Of a DNA stretch of 60,000 nucleotides, positions 13,671 through 25,400 are shown one piece after another (within the stretch, counting starts at the first letter, position 1; each line of letters begins with the position of its first letter). Source of the stretch: Membranipora membranacea (lineage: Eukaryota; Bryozoa; Gymnolaemata; Cheilostomatida; Membraniporidae); the NCBI GenBank assembly GCA_914767715.1, contig OU612071.1, positions 15,002,948 through 15,062,947 on the forward strand, in the 5' to 3' direction. Position numbers and translations under genes: made by a program. The notes under the pieces were generated by a model. That model saw only the letters and a list, made by a program, of their open reading frames with translations. It was not told where the DNA came from and searched no databases.

Positions 13671-16126
13671 TTAGTGCACTTTCTAGGATGCTGGCTTACT
13701 GTGATGTATGCAGATGTAATATGCCAGTATATAGGACTATGTGATTAGCACTTCCTGGATCTCATATAAAGGAGGTAATTTACACATCCCCATTTTCTAA
13801 ATTTACATAATATCAAAATGTGTGATTTATTCAGGACCCCAGTTAGAATTTACAACTTCATCATCCTGGAGTCCAGGATGTGTGTAAAAGAGTCAGACCA
13901 TGAAGCGCCAGAGCTGTGTCATATGTGCCACTTGGCTGTGTGCCCAGAGACGGCGTGCTCTAATTTCTGAATATTTGAGCTTATCCTGCTCAAATTGGTC
14001 AAGTATAAGGCAGGCTAGACAGCGCATACGGGTAGTCGCTTCTTAGCTTTTGCTCAGCTGTTGGCAGCTCCCCAGGCTGTATCAGCGATTGATATATAGA
14101 GACCATGTACTAGCGTATATGGCAGTGGACAAAGAAGACATGTCATGCACAATGCAGTCATCTATGGCCCGTAAGTGGGATTTTCCAATACAAGTTCGTC
14201 GGGTTTCATTTTGCTTAGTCGGCGATGTTAATCTCATTGTGTATCATATCAAAGCCCTCATTGGGTCATTGCTTGGAACTCAGCCAGCAATGGGAAACTC
14301 AAACAAAAACTGGGGAAATTTATTTTCCATTGTTATGACTTGGCAATGCATAAATAGCCCTTCATTTGAATACAAAAGCATGACTATATATAGCCTAGAC
14401 TACCAGTTGTAAAATGTTATGCTGTTTTCAGTCATAGTGTAAAATTGAACTGGTCCAAATACTAATTAATGCAACAAAAGAGTCGGGGAAAATTTATTTT
14501 CCATTGTTTTAAGCCAATCTCCTTCTCTGCTGTGCACAAAAATAGAAGGAAACTGTTTCTATTTGGTAGCATAAGCACGACTACTGTGAGTGACCGAATT
14601 TCCTGCGTCTGCAGAAACACTCCCTAGCAAAAATTCAAGCTTGAAGTTTATGCCATGTAACAATTTATATATATATAGGATTTAATTTTCATAAATGCTC
14701 CGCACCTTGTTGAAACTGTGTGTGGGTATTTCAATTCAAATTGCAAACAAATTGCAATCATATTGTATCAATTTTTGCAAAGGGTACTTGTTGTACATAA
14801 CTGCAGTTCCTTCGGACTTTTGCTAGATGACCTAAGCTGACCACTTCACAGCAGTTAAATAACAGTCTGAGTCAGCGGCAGCTGCAGTCATTATCACTTG
14901 CATAATTTACTCAGGTGATCAGAAACCTCAAAAATGAATCAGTCTCACAGGAAGATTGCAAATTAAACTTTTCCATAAAAATAGTGATAATGTCACCATC
15001 TGATCTGCTTACTTGTACTCCACAGCTTAATGTAGCCTGTCTTGACAAGCTTTGTTGTGAGAGGAACCCCCCCCCCCCCCACAACAAAGCTTGTCAAGAC
15101 AGGCTAGTTTTCATTATGTGAAGATAGCCTCTTAGAAAGTTAGAAATTGACTCAGTTTTCGCGGTAGAGCGCTGAAAGTCCACTTCCCGCTAAGCCTGGG
15201 AATGTCCAAATAACTTGAAACTCATTATTGCACCAAAACTCTCAACAGAAATGGGCTATAATACAATAGTCAAGGATGATTCATCATCAGCATCATGTGA
15301 AAATCTTACTACTACGAAATATGTACAGCATTCAACCACGCTTTTGATTTGATGAGTCACATACAAAAGTTCTCTCAGCAAGTGAGTGAGTCATAACCAT
15401 CAGCACCATACCACACAATCATAGCAAGGATGTTAGTAATACATACCTCTACTTTCTGTGGCAATCGTTGTTATTCTAAAGGAAATAGAATATCAATGAG
15501 CCGTCACCATAGGGCGAAAACAGAACACTGTGTTTTGTCTATGAATGTCACCAACGAACCACAGAATCAACATGTAACATGGGCTCATGTTCTTAACCGA
15601 GAGACAGAAATCTATTTTGTATCCAGTTTCATGGAATTCACAGAATTTTGAGACCTCAATTGGCACCTGGGACAAAAAAAAAGTGGCCACTTGACTAACC
15701 TGGGACATGTTAAATGGGGTTTTGGATATCTTCTATCCAGGGATATTCAATCAGATTATCGCTTTGGCTAAACATAGCAGGCAGTCTTTAGGTCGGAGAC
15801 AGACCTAGGGATTTATCCATCCTGTCTTAAATGTTGGTTAAAAATCGCAAAGTATAGTCACTCACCACATTCCAAAGAATGGACAGACGGACGCCTTAGG
15901 GGCCAGGCTGCAATGTCTGCTCCATTTTGCTCTAAGTTTGTAGGCATGTCGGAGCACACCTTGGGGTCCAACAAGCCCCAGTAGTCAGTGGACTGCAGTG
16001 GGTGCAGCAGGAGATTATTTACAACCGTATCTTCTCTGTCTTCAGAACGGAGAGAGGCTACGCCTTGCCTGATTTATATCATCCTGTCTAGCGTGAGAAT
16101 ATTTACACGGTGAAATTATTAACATG
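13671..16126. other. Gene-free stretch
   Basis: Apart from the hairpin at 15033-15106, no gene or repeat family is recognised. Reading frames up to 120 codons (14050-14412) have no domain and no splice context. Confidence 0.4.
15033..15106. repeat. TAGCCTG fold-back hairpin, complete
   Basis: Near-perfect palindrome: arm TAGCCTGTCTTGACAAGC plus TTTGTTGTG, a loop with a run of 13-14 C, then the complementary arm ending CAGGCTA. At least six related hairpins and three solo arms occur in the window, so this is a mobile or copied fold-back family. Ends TA...TA are compatible with a TA target, which is inference. Confidence 0.8.
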
Positions 16127-16331
16127 AGGGCCGCAGTGTAGAATAAATGATAGGGGAGGCAAAAGTCCGAGAGGCGAGTCCAAAGCATCACCAGGAGGGG
16201 CGCTGTAATCTCGTACCCAAGCATTTAAGACAAAAAGTTAGCAAATGGAAATCCCGAGGAGCTGATTCTGACATGGAGTACACAATTAGTGTTTGTAGGC
16301 CACTACATTTAGCTCTCCTAGAACTACGGTG
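16127..16331 (+). mobile_element. MITE family A, copy 2
   Basis: Diverged left end (GAGGGCCGCAGTGTAG then ATAGGGGAGGCAAAAGTC), interior AGCTGATTCTGACATGG, and a right end CTCCTAGAACTACGG that lacks the outermost bases. Confidence 0.7.
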
Positions 16332-16822
16332 ATATTGACAGGACTGATCTAACCCTAATACCTGTACAGATTCACTATCATGCAATCTTTTTTGTGGTAA
16401 CCTCCCATCAACCTTGATAAATGTGTTTACTATTGTCGTCATGAAAAGTTGTGGTTGGCTAATTTGTTAAGCAAAACTTCTCAAGTCAAGCCATAAAAAG
16501 TGCACGATCATGGTGAACATGCGGTAAAACCCGTGCCAAGTTTTGTGAATTCAACATCCTTCATAGAAAGGGACACTTCCAGTTTGGTGAAGCCAAAAAT
16601 CAGGTCTGAATACTTTGATATACACGCAAGCAAATCATCGCAAAAAGCATCCAGATAAATGAACCTACACAGATTTGAATCCCGCCAACTATCCTCAAAT
16701 AATGCTATTTACAAATTTAGTGTTATCAAACAAACAAAAATTCCAGTTTCTTTTGATTGTAGGGAAAGTTCACAGCCAGGTCTTAGAAGTCCCTATGCCC
16801 CACAAACGCTTCTAATCATTGA

Positions 16823-16908
16823 TATGAATATGAATATGAATATGAATATGAATATGAATATGAATATGAATATGAATATGAATATGAATATGAATATGAA
16901 TATGAATA
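16823..16908 (+). repeat. ATGAAT hexanucleotide microsatellite, about 14 copies
   Basis: Uninterrupted ATGAAT repeats; the Met-Asn run in the reading frame across it is a by-product, not evidence of a gene. Confidence 0.95.
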
Positions 16909-17130
16909 TATATCAATGCTTCTAATGGCAGGCTGTGGGAAAGTTCTGCATCAAGGTCTAACAACCCTCACCCAGAATTTTTATGCCTCGAACAAAATGT
17001 TACAATGCTACCGCAGCTAACAAAACAACTTGGTCACTCAGTCCTGGAATAAACAAGTTATCGAGTTAGCTCATAACAGTTCATTACCCTAAGTAGAGTA
17101 CCACTGCCATGAGTAGGCTATGGGTAGGAC

Positions 17131-17198
17131 GAGCCTTTGTTGTGGGGGTGGGAACCCCTCCCCCTCCCCTCCACAACAAAGCTTGTCAACACAGGCTA
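17131..17198. repeat. TAGCCTG fold-back hairpin, damaged left arm
   Basis: Arms AGCCTTTGTTGTGGGGG and CCACAACAAAGCTTGTCAA up to CAGGCTA; the left arm lacks the middle CTGTCTTGACAAG part. Confidence 0.65.
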
Positions 17199-17451
17199 AG
17201 GTAGTACATTTTGTACCCTGATATACTGACTTGTGCTGGCCTATTCTTACTGCGCTAATTACACATAATTCATAGTTACAAAGCGGTTAAACTAGATGTT
17301 GTGAATCAACCCAACATTGTCAATCCTACACATAACCACTCAGCAAGATTTGCCAGGAAGTGGTAGAGCTGCGCCAATGAAAAGTTTTAACAAACTTTTC
17401 CAAATTCCCTCACATTCTTGAATATTCCATCATTCACTTACTAACTCCCTC

Positions 17452-17775
17452 ATGTCTCAGCTGTTTCCTTGGCTGTGGTCTCAAGTGGATCGGATCCTGC
17501 AGAGTATCAAATCTTCTTCACTTAGAGGGACTCCCTTCCCAAAGTATATCGACCAGTCTTGCGTTAGCCATACCGCATCATGCAGCCCACTGGTGACGAG
17601 GCTTAGCGTTGTGCCTCCTCCGCTGTGCCTTCGCTCTTCTGATATCCATTCACCAGAATTTCTGCCAACTTTCCAGTACCCACCTCTCTGCTCTATACTA
17701 TTATGGTACTGTTATTATTATGGTATCATTATGGTACATATTTTAGTTACAATGTGTAGATCAGCGCAGCACTAA
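17452..17775. other. GC-richer island, open on both strands, not assignable
   Basis: Distinctly richer in G+C than its surroundings. The + strand is open for 107 codons after a pyrimidine-CAG. On the - strand a frame of about 76 codons is also open (for example GLHDAVWLTQDW). No domain is recognised and splice sites are weak, so coding status is undecided. Confidence 0.2.
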
Positions 17776-19600
17776 CCAGTATGATTTGCCCATCCGGGCT
17801 CCTGTGTTGGTATGAATAAGATGTTTGGTATTTTGATTTGGTGAATTGATGGTTTATAATCCCCCATCTATAGCATAATAATCATGTTTACAAAGACACA
17901 AATCCTGTTATAATACAAATAAGTAATACTGGCAAATCAAACACAGATATTTGGTGGTCTAAGATGATTTTCTACTCAAATGGTATTAAAACATGCTCTA
18001 AAACAGTGACACCTGAAATTATTTGGTAGCAAGTGGCATTATTCTGGCTGTGGTCAAATTCCTTGGTGTTCCCATATACTGGGCAGAGAGCAAGAGAACT
18101 TATTTAAAACACGAGATCATCTAAATGGGATGGCTGGGCATTCACTGCCACCCATTTGGTGCTGCAAACACTGGGCGTTTGAGTCCCATAGGGGGAGAAT
18201 TTTGATTGATGGTTCAACCTCCAAGAACCCTAGGGTCTATCAATTTTCCAGGTCAGGCAAGGACAATGACATTATGTATTACTTAGAATGCTCCATTGGC
18301 GTGCAGGTAGTTGGTGACTCTTAAACCATCTATCTATCTGCAGATCCTAACCGACTTGTTTGAGAGTCATGTGGTTACCACAGTGGTAAAAAATAAAACA
18401 CTCCACTGCTCACACTGAATATAATACTATTTTTGGGGCTTAACAGTAACATTTATCGACATTATCAGCTGTTTTGTAAATAATGGGAGATATTTATTCC
18501 TAGCCGACCTGGGCAAGCGGTGAGCAATCTCTATTGATGTCGGCCCATGCTAATCACCTGATAGATGTCATTACACTAAAGAGACCTCCAGTATCAATGA
18601 CCTTATTCGTTATCAATCATAAGTAAGAATTGTTGGCCATTTGAGATGACCGAGAGTTGGAGAATCAAACCTGTGACATTGATGAATCTCTGTGTGCTTT
18701 CGGTTGTTTATTACAAGTTTGTCACCCTAATTTACAGCACCCAGAAATAAGTGCCCCTTAATAACAACCCTGAATCTGTACACCACATGTAGTGTTGTGC
18801 TAATACGATGTTGACATCTGAGAAGTCCCAATTGAATTAAACAAAACAAGGTGTATTCAGGTTTCCCAGGGCAGCTCATGGTTCTATTACAATTTAGAGT
18901 CAGCTATTTTTGTTGAATGATGTGAATCGATGACCGGTCATGAGTATATATAAATACACGGCCTACCCACTCAACAGCATCATAACAGCGTACATTACTC
19001 ATGTAATTGAAAAGTCATCGAATGTGTTTACTCATCCTTCCATGGGCCACCTTAGAATTACTCAAGTAGTGTACTACCTAAACGCTCATACAGTGGTGGA
19101 GCTAGGTAGCAAGAGCTAGTTAGGGGGTCAAGCCAGCACTTTGAGTTCGAGTTGCTCTCATTAACCTCACAAGACAGCATATGTTGCTTGCTTAAGTATC
19201 TTTGCAGCAGCGACACTAGTTGATAAATTCATCACACACATAAATATCATAATACTTTATGAAACTTTATATCTACATAAATCGTCCCCCCCACAACAAA
19301 CCAAGGTCTTAATCCACCACTGGCTCTATGCATCCTTACGACAGGCATTTTTTTTGTTTTACAAGAATGATGTAATTTTGATATGAGCAATAATAACCTA
19401 GGATGGATAGCTGATGATATTATTCTGTGTTGAAATAGTCCATTGCCCCAGGTGCCATTTTGCAATAGCTTAAATTAGCTTGGGCAGGGCTGGGCGAGGA
19501 CTATTAGAGCTATGAGGGCCTAGCTAGTCTCTTGTATGTAACCCAGAAGCCAGAATATATTATAATACTGGTAACATATTCTGGGAAACCCTATTAGCCC
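17776..19600. other. Gene-free stretch
   Basis: No gene, RNA or recognised repeat family seen. Confidence 0.4.
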
Positions 19601-20067
19601 TAATAGGTTAGGGTGCTCGCCAAAATTTTCATGAGCCCTAGATACCAAGAACACTAAACACACTGGCAGTGGTTGCAACCTCAGCGGATCCTCAATTGGA
19701 TTTTTTATACACATCAATCCTCTGAGCATCAGCTTAGCCTTATATATTAGTAATGTGACGTCATGCAAACCGCTCTGCTTTCTGAAGTTGCAACCGCTGA
19801 TCAAACCTCTGAGGATCGGCTGAGTCTGCTGACAGCATATATTTTAACAATGTAGACGCTGTGCAAACATCTGAGGTTAGAACCGCCAAACCTGTTTTGA
19901 CCGTAAGATTATCACTTTGGGGTGGGAAGGAGGGTGTATAGGATTGTGGAATATTCGGCTAACATTCTCATGTAGCCCTAGGTACCAAGACTTAAGATTA
20001 TCGGTCTGGTGTGGGAAGGAAGATTACAGTCAAGATATTGTGGCACCTGTGGCTAACATCTTCACAG
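19600..20067. repeat. Cluster of degenerate tandem duplications
   Basis: Units of about 85-90 bp: about 19715-19800 resembles 19800-19880 (GTTGCAACC...CTCTGAGNATC...GCAAACC), and 19905-19992 resembles 19993-20067 (AAGATTATC, GGTGTGGGAAGGA, GGCTAACAT). A block with GCCCTAGGTACCAAGA-like sequence also occurs near 19630. Confidence 0.5.
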
Positions 20068-20201
20068 ATTTTTGCTGGCTTCGAAGTCCAATACCGAGTG
20101 TTCTCCATTCTTCCTTTTTGTCACTTGAGTCCACCGGAAGACAAATGTGTGAAAAACGAATGTGTTACCCCGGCGGGTGTGATACAGATGGCATGTTTAA
20201 G
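20068..20201 (+). CDS. Candidate coding exon, unknown gene
   Basis: Bounded by a good acceptor (ATCTTCACAG) and a strong donor (TTTAAG then GTGAGA). One frame is open for the whole 134 bp from phase 0 to phase 2. It reads as a plausible Cys-containing segment (IFAGFEVQYRVFS ... PPEDKCVKNEC ... MACL), and base composition is richer in G+C than the flanks. Another frame is also open, so the reading is not certain. No family recognised and no partner exon fits in phase with confidence; 22398-22565 is the nearest candidate on the same strand. Confidence 0.25.
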
Positions 20202-20234
20202 GTGAGAACTGATGAGATTGGTATTGGTTCCGAG

Positions 20235-20297
20235 GCTATTCAAGCTTTGTGAGGGGAGAGGGGAACCCCACCAAACAAAGCTTGTCAAGACAGGCTA
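20235..20297. repeat. TAGCCTG fold-back hairpin, left arm degraded
   Basis: CAAGCTTTGTGAGGGG pairs loosely with the right arm CCCCACCAAACAAAGCTTG, which runs on to CAGGCTA. Confidence 0.6.
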
Positions 20298-20736
20298 CAG
20301 AAGGTGGCAGTTCCGAGGCTGCTCACCAGAATTTAGCCAGTGAGAGCTTGTTATACACACCGCCGCGCTGGTATTTCCTCCCAACTGGTGTGTTAAAACC
20401 TTGGACCTCCGGCGGACATAGACGACGATAACATCGGCTTAGTGAATCTCATAATTATAGTGTTGTCCAATTATTATGTTCCGTGCACCTAACTTTCTGG
20501 TTGGTTCATGGTTGGCTGCAGTGGAAACTTTTATTGGATCATCGATGTAGGGTTTAGAGAAAATATGAGATGCTTCTAGAGTGACAACTAGTCCACATAC
20601 AGAATGAAGCCGTTCCGTGGTTTTAATTTTTGGAAAAGGGGGAGGGTGTTAATCTCAACAACAGGCAGTAATTTTTTGTTTGTGAGCAAGAAATAGTCCC
20701 AATGTACACTCACACTACTTCTAATTACTACAAATA

Positions 20737-21242
20737 GATCAAGCCTGATTCAATATGCCTTCATTTGGAAATGGGAGCCGGCAGCTCGCCAGAAGAAAGT
20801 GAACAACCATATTGACGACAAAATTGAATCAAACTACATCTAACCTTCCGAAATCTCACATAATCTCACAATATCTCACAATTTCTCACAATATCTGAGG
20901 AAACCTCACATAATCTCATAATAGCTCACAATATCTCACTTTTTCTCGTTACAGACATCTAACCGACGAGGTACAGGGAGTGTAGCAGTAATATCTAAAT
21001 CTATCACTCAGAGAAAGTCCGCAGTCAGCGGTAAATCACAGGCAGCCGATCAGAAGGACAGTAATCCAAACGGGATCAGCATCAAACGCCGCAAACAGAT
21101 ATAATAACTATCGTCTCTCTTCGTTTCAAATGCCAATACAGGTTTGTACCTAGACCAAGCATGATCCAATTTGGTTATGAGCCGCTGCCGGCTCACCAGT
21201 AGAATCGGAATGATCGCGGAGAAATTAAATCAAACTTACTCT
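20737..21242 (+). repeat. Direct repeat pair with TCTCACAAT short tandem array between
   Basis: About 105 bp at 20737-20842 recurs at 21152-21242 (GANCAAGCNTGATNCAAT, CCGGC-GCTC-CCAG, AAATCAAACTTACTCTA-like end). Between them, about 20855-20945, a 10-11 bp unit (TCTCACAATA and variants) repeats about eight times. Confidence 0.6.
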
Positions 21243-21269
21243 AGTATGTACCCATATCTACATATAATA

Positions 21270-21450
21270 TATATTCACAGGAAATAGTGATCATTTAGTC
21301 TAGCTAATATTTACACAACCTCATTAACTTATATAGAATCCCACCTTAGCTAGCTGAAATTATTGCTAGCTGAAATTGTTGCTAGCTAACATAAAAACGC
21401 CCCTAAACTACCTAAACTAATTGGTTTGTAATATTCACTCTTCTAGGGTA
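21270..21450 (+). mobile_element. MITE family B (AGCTAG-rich), copy 2
   Basis: Contains ATTTACACAACCTCATTA, CCCACCTTAGCTAGCTGAAA, a duplicated TTGCTAGCT block and a closing TTCACTCTTCTAGGGTA, in the family order. Confidence 0.5.
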
Positions 21451-22397
21451 TGGTATGTACATCCTTTCAATGACCATGCATTTTTTTGTAAATAATACCC
21501 AACAATACATTCACAAGTTTGGCGTCAAATTCTGATTGATCATGCAATAGAGGCGAAGCTGTTGCGACTCCTAAGAATGCTCAAATTATTATGGTTCAGC
21601 ATTGCAGAATAAGTGCAAGACCCACAAATTTGCCATTCTGCTGCAACTAAGTTTAAAAAATTAATGTTTGTCTGTTTTTTGCACACCCATCCTGATGTAC
21701 TCCGGAACTATTACGGACTACAGTACGCTATAGTGTGCGCAAACCTATAGAGTATGTTACTCTTGACCTGAAAGATTACAAAATACCACCCACTATTACA
21801 GATAGTACACAATAATTACTAATGTAATAAGTCATCTTGTTGAATTCTTAGTGCAATAGGTTGCCTAAAGCCATATCTGAATAACTGAGTAATGTTTTTG
21901 TAAACATCGTGAATCATTTTGATTTATAATATACTGAACAGCTGTCCGCAATCAAATCAGCTGAACGTTGTGCAAGTATTTCTTATCGCTCGACTGTTTC
22001 GGACAGGATGTTTATGTATCATGGGGAATTTTGTCAGGTTTTCATCAACTTTTCTGTCAGGTCTTCATTTCATCAATAATTTTGTCAGTATTACCTATAA
22101 GCTGGCGATAACTAAAAATAGATACCTCCAACTCCAATGAATGGTGTTACTGTAAGGTATCGATTACAAGTTTATTTTTCGACATTAAATTATTGATGTG
22201 ATTCATTGAGTAGCTCTATTTCAAAGACCCCTTTTTTTGTCAAAGTAAAAAAGAAGCCCTTGGTTGGTAGAAGTTGGTACAAAGTCCAAGCTCTATGTGC
22301 CTAACATCTGACCTTATTATAGCCCTTCCCCCCCCCCTCTTCATCCATGTGTTGATTGCATTTATCATTTGTTGTTTATTTCTGTCTATATCTGTAG
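21451..22397. other. Gene-free stretch
   Basis: No gene or recognised repeat; a C-rich tract lies at about 22326-22338 just upstream of a candidate 3' splice site. Confidence 0.35.
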
Positions 22398-22565
22398 ATT
22401 CCCACATTCTATCTCTGTTACAGAAGCTTTGAGAAGACCGAGATTAGAAACCTTCCATCATATGAGCATGACACATCTTATAACTTAGCTGGCTTCCACG
22501 GAACATTATACTCAAAGTCAGAGCCAAAGAGTTCAGTGAAAAGGATGCATGGAAACTTAGCTTGA
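22398..22565 (+). CDS. Candidate terminal exon, unknown gene
   Basis: A pyrimidine-rich stretch ends in ATATCTGTAG, followed by a frame open for 55 codons to TGA with a polar, protein-like composition (RSFEKTEIRNLPSYEHD ... KSEPKSSVKRMHGNLA). An AATAAA lies about 215 bp downstream at about 22778. No domain is recognised. A second frame is open for part of the stretch, so the exon and its frame are tentative. Confidence 0.22.
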   Translation: MPTFYLCYRSFEKTEIRNLPSYEHDTSYNLAGFHGTLYSKSEPKSSVKRMHGNLA

Positions 22566-23097
22566 GTGCCTGAGCTGTCACGCTTATGGCTGTTTGCTGG
22601 TGGCACCGCCGCCCGCCCATCAATACAGTTCATGCATGCAAGTCATGGGAAAAGAAACTGTTTAATGAACTATTTATGATTTATAAATGGAAGTTTGATG
22701 AAGACTGGCATGCCAACTTTCAATTTATGTTTTATTTTTAGAGATCTTCAGTTATTTTAGTGCATCCTGTGGTAGTATAATAAAAGATTAACTAGCTGCT
22801 ATATTTAGACCATACAGCACTTGTGAGATCAGTAGGTCAGAAAAATCATTATAGCTGGTATCAATCATCACGCCCAAATGATTGTAGATATTCATCAAAA
22901 TATCTATGTCTATGGATTCAACTTAGAATAATATGTTTCGCCTTTTAGTCGAGCACTTTCCCTTAGCACCAGTCTAGCCCTACACAAAAAACCATGCATA
23001 GATTTTAGCTAAGAGTTTTCAGCTGGTTCTTCTGACTGAATGATAGTTGCAGAATGGAGCTTCAAGTTATAGCCTCTTAGAATTTTTATCTAGCCAC

Positions 23098-23240
23098 AAG
23101 CTTTCAACCCTTGGCTTCTGGTCATTATATGTTCCATCAACCCTGGGCTATTGATCTTTCCAGATGCCATCAACCCTGGGCTTCCTCTCTTTCCATATAC
23201 CATCAAACCTGGGCTTCCGGCCTTTCCATATACCATCAAG
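23098..23240. repeat. Minisatellite, unit about 36 bp, about 4 copies
   Basis: Repeats of a CCATCAACCCTGGGCTTCC block followed by CTTTCCATATA. On the - strand it reads as GSPGLM-VYGK repeats inside a short frame without other coding signs. Confidence 0.75.
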
Positions 23241-23633
23241 AACATTTCTGAGCAAGAGTCAAACCAAGGAGTTAGGGACTCTAATTCCTTGGTCAAACAC
23301 TAGACAAACTATCCGGCATAGATTGTAGCTTAGAGTTCCGGGCTTCCGGTCTTTCACAAACTATCAATACAACCTAACCTATTAATTGGACATATCTAAA
23401 TGTCATATCTACTACGTTTCTCTGTGTCATAACATCCTTCCCGCTGTGAAGTTTTGGAGTCAATGCACTGCAAGATCTCGACCCAGCAATCTACGTACAT
23501 ACGTCCTGCAGATATGTAATTGCGTGTCAATAATAAACGCTGCCCTGTCATATAATCAATGATTTAATACTCAACCTTGGCTGGGCTATTATCAGTGCGG
23601 ACTTAATTAATTCAGGCATGTAACCTAAATATT

Positions 23634-23934
23634 GGCCAATCACATGCTAGCAAACCAATATATTGACCAATGAGATGTGAGATATGACAATTTGAACCTA
23701 GGTAAAGTCAGTAAATACTGGTAGGGGCATTGCCTTGTCTGATTTTTTGTGTAAGGAGCATTGGGTATGCTGGACTAGATAACCATGAACTTGCATATTT
23801 GCCAATGAGATATGAAGTAACAAATATATTGACCAATGAGATTTGAGATGTGGCGATTTAAACCTGGATAAAGTTGTGCTGGTAAGGGCATTGGCTTGTC
23901 TGATTTATGTAAAGAGCATTGGGTGCGCTGACCG
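23634..23934 (+). repeat. Tandem duplication, unit about 140-165 bp
   Basis: 23634-23776 and 23797-23934 share ATATTGACCAATGAGAT, GTGAGAT-TG-C-ATTT-AACCT, GGGCATTG-CTTGTCTGATTT and GAGCATTGGGT in order. Confidence 0.8.
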
Positions 23935-24041
23935 GCTGTACAGGTACATTTGGATTACTGCTACAGCCAATTTATAACTAATCAGCAGGTGCTATAATCG
24001 TTCTAATCAGGGCAACGAAGGCTTCCATTTTTATACATCTA

Positions 24042-24278
24042 CAGGCCCGTAGTTCTAGGGGAGACAGGGACGCTTTGTCTACCCTAGTATGCTCAATAGA
24101 GTGGCCTCAAAATTCCATGTCAATATCAGCTCATTTGGGAATTCCATTCGCTATTTCCATCATTAAAATGCTTTGGAGGCTGGGGACTCAGGAGGAGCTT
24201 ACAATACCCAACCTGGTGTTACTTCACACCCTCAAAGATATTCTCCTCCCCTACCATTTACCCTAGACTACGGCACTG
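24042..24278 (-). mobile_element. MITE family A, copy 3
   Basis: Starts CAGGCCCGTAGTTCTAGGGG and ends CTCCCCTACC...GACTACGGCACTG. A 5-bp target duplication is not evident (ATCTA left, CATCA right). Confidence 0.8.
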
Positions 24279-24691
24279 CATCATCATGGAGAGTTTGACG
24301 CTTGAGCTTACTTATTATGGCCACACAAAGGGTTTCAGATGCAGCTGCAGAAAGCTAAATGAATATTATGCAAATTAGATTAACTCTAATGAAGTTATTA
24401 CTTATCGGCATTAGGCAAGATCTGTCAGTCACTTTCCCTGTTTTTTGATGATAACTCATTACTGGTAATGAGTTATGATCGACTTGGCTGGCAGTGATTA
24501 AGTTAGGTGAAGCTCGGGTCACATGGTAAAATATGCTTCCGCTTCCATTTTCAACACTACGTAACTGTTTACAACGCATGTGGATATCGTGCAGTTTTAA
24601 TACCCTCGAAAGGAGTGAAGCACTCCTTGAGTGAAATATTTGAAGCAGGAGAAGTTCCCCTTTTTCCACATGCTCAAAAATAGCCAAATTT

Positions 24692-24795
24692 AAGGCGGAC
24701 TAACATTTACTCACTCCTTCACAAGCTCCCACCTTAGCTGTCTAAAATTAGTGCTAGCTAACATTAAGTCATCTCAAAACCCTGGCTAATATTAA
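24692..24795 (+). mobile_element. MITE family B (AGCTAG-rich), copy 3 fragment
   Basis: Holds AACATTTACTCACTCC, CTCCCACCTTAGCTG and GTGCTAGCTAACATTAAGTC. Confidence 0.5.
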
Positions 24796-25213
24796 TTACT
24801 GATTTTGGGTTATTCAGTGGATCGGGAGCTTCTACCCTGCCTCCCACTCAAATCAAAGTAATAATTAACTACCCAAGACCTCATCGTCTGCATTAAAGGT
24901 TTGAGCACATGCACCAAATGCTACACGTGAGAGTATTGGTCCTGGCGTTAAGGCTCGCCCTGACCTATTAGGGTGTGCCTTGGGATCCAGATGTAGTATA
25001 CCTATCATCCTGAGGGGGAGGATGTTGCCCCTGTGAGTGCAGATTTTGCAAAGTAAAAGTTCAAAAATTACTTGTTAAGAGCGTCGACCTTGGTAGGTTC
25101 CACTTCCTACAAGTTAGCTACAGGCTGGTATGAGTAAGCCATTTGCTGATATTCCAAAATATGTTGCCCCAAACATAAATTCTATTCAGAGAACCCAATG
25201 CTCAGAAGAGCAA
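24796..25213. other. Gene-free stretch
   Basis: Nothing recognised. Confidence 0.35.
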
Positions 25214-25400
25214 GCGAGACAAAACACATTACTTGCTGGCCTTGTCTCGCTGCCACAAAGACAAACAAGCTTTACTCTGTGCTGTGACCGCCTGCAAAAA
25301 AAGAGCAACCTCAATCAAGGTTGCTCTGTTCCCTCAGGCATGGTGGCAGTGGGTGGTTACAAAGGTCGGGTATCGCATTTTTGTCAGACCTGAGGGCAAC
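25214..25400. repeat. Cluster of three hairpins
   Basis: Perfect 9-bp stem GCGAGACAA / TTGTCTCGC (25214-25250); perfect 10-bp stem AGAGCAACCT / AGGTTGCTCT with a 6-base loop (about 25301-25326); and a wider CCCTCAGGC / CCTGAGGG pair enclosing about 45 bases (about 25332-25394). An 87-codon frame overlaps but shows no domain. Confidence 0.5.

Noticed and set aside
14050-14412. 120-codon frame on the + strand
   Set aside because: No domain, ordinary local composition, no splice or promoter context; such length arises by chance in 60 kb.
16659-16925. Reading frame with a long Met-Asn repeat
   Set aside because: It is the ATGAAT microsatellite read in frame; the rest has no coding signs.
19917-20252. 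111-codon frame on the + strand
   Set aside because: It runs through tandem-repeat DNA into the candidate exon in a different frame; only the splice-bounded segment 20068-20201 was kept as tentative.
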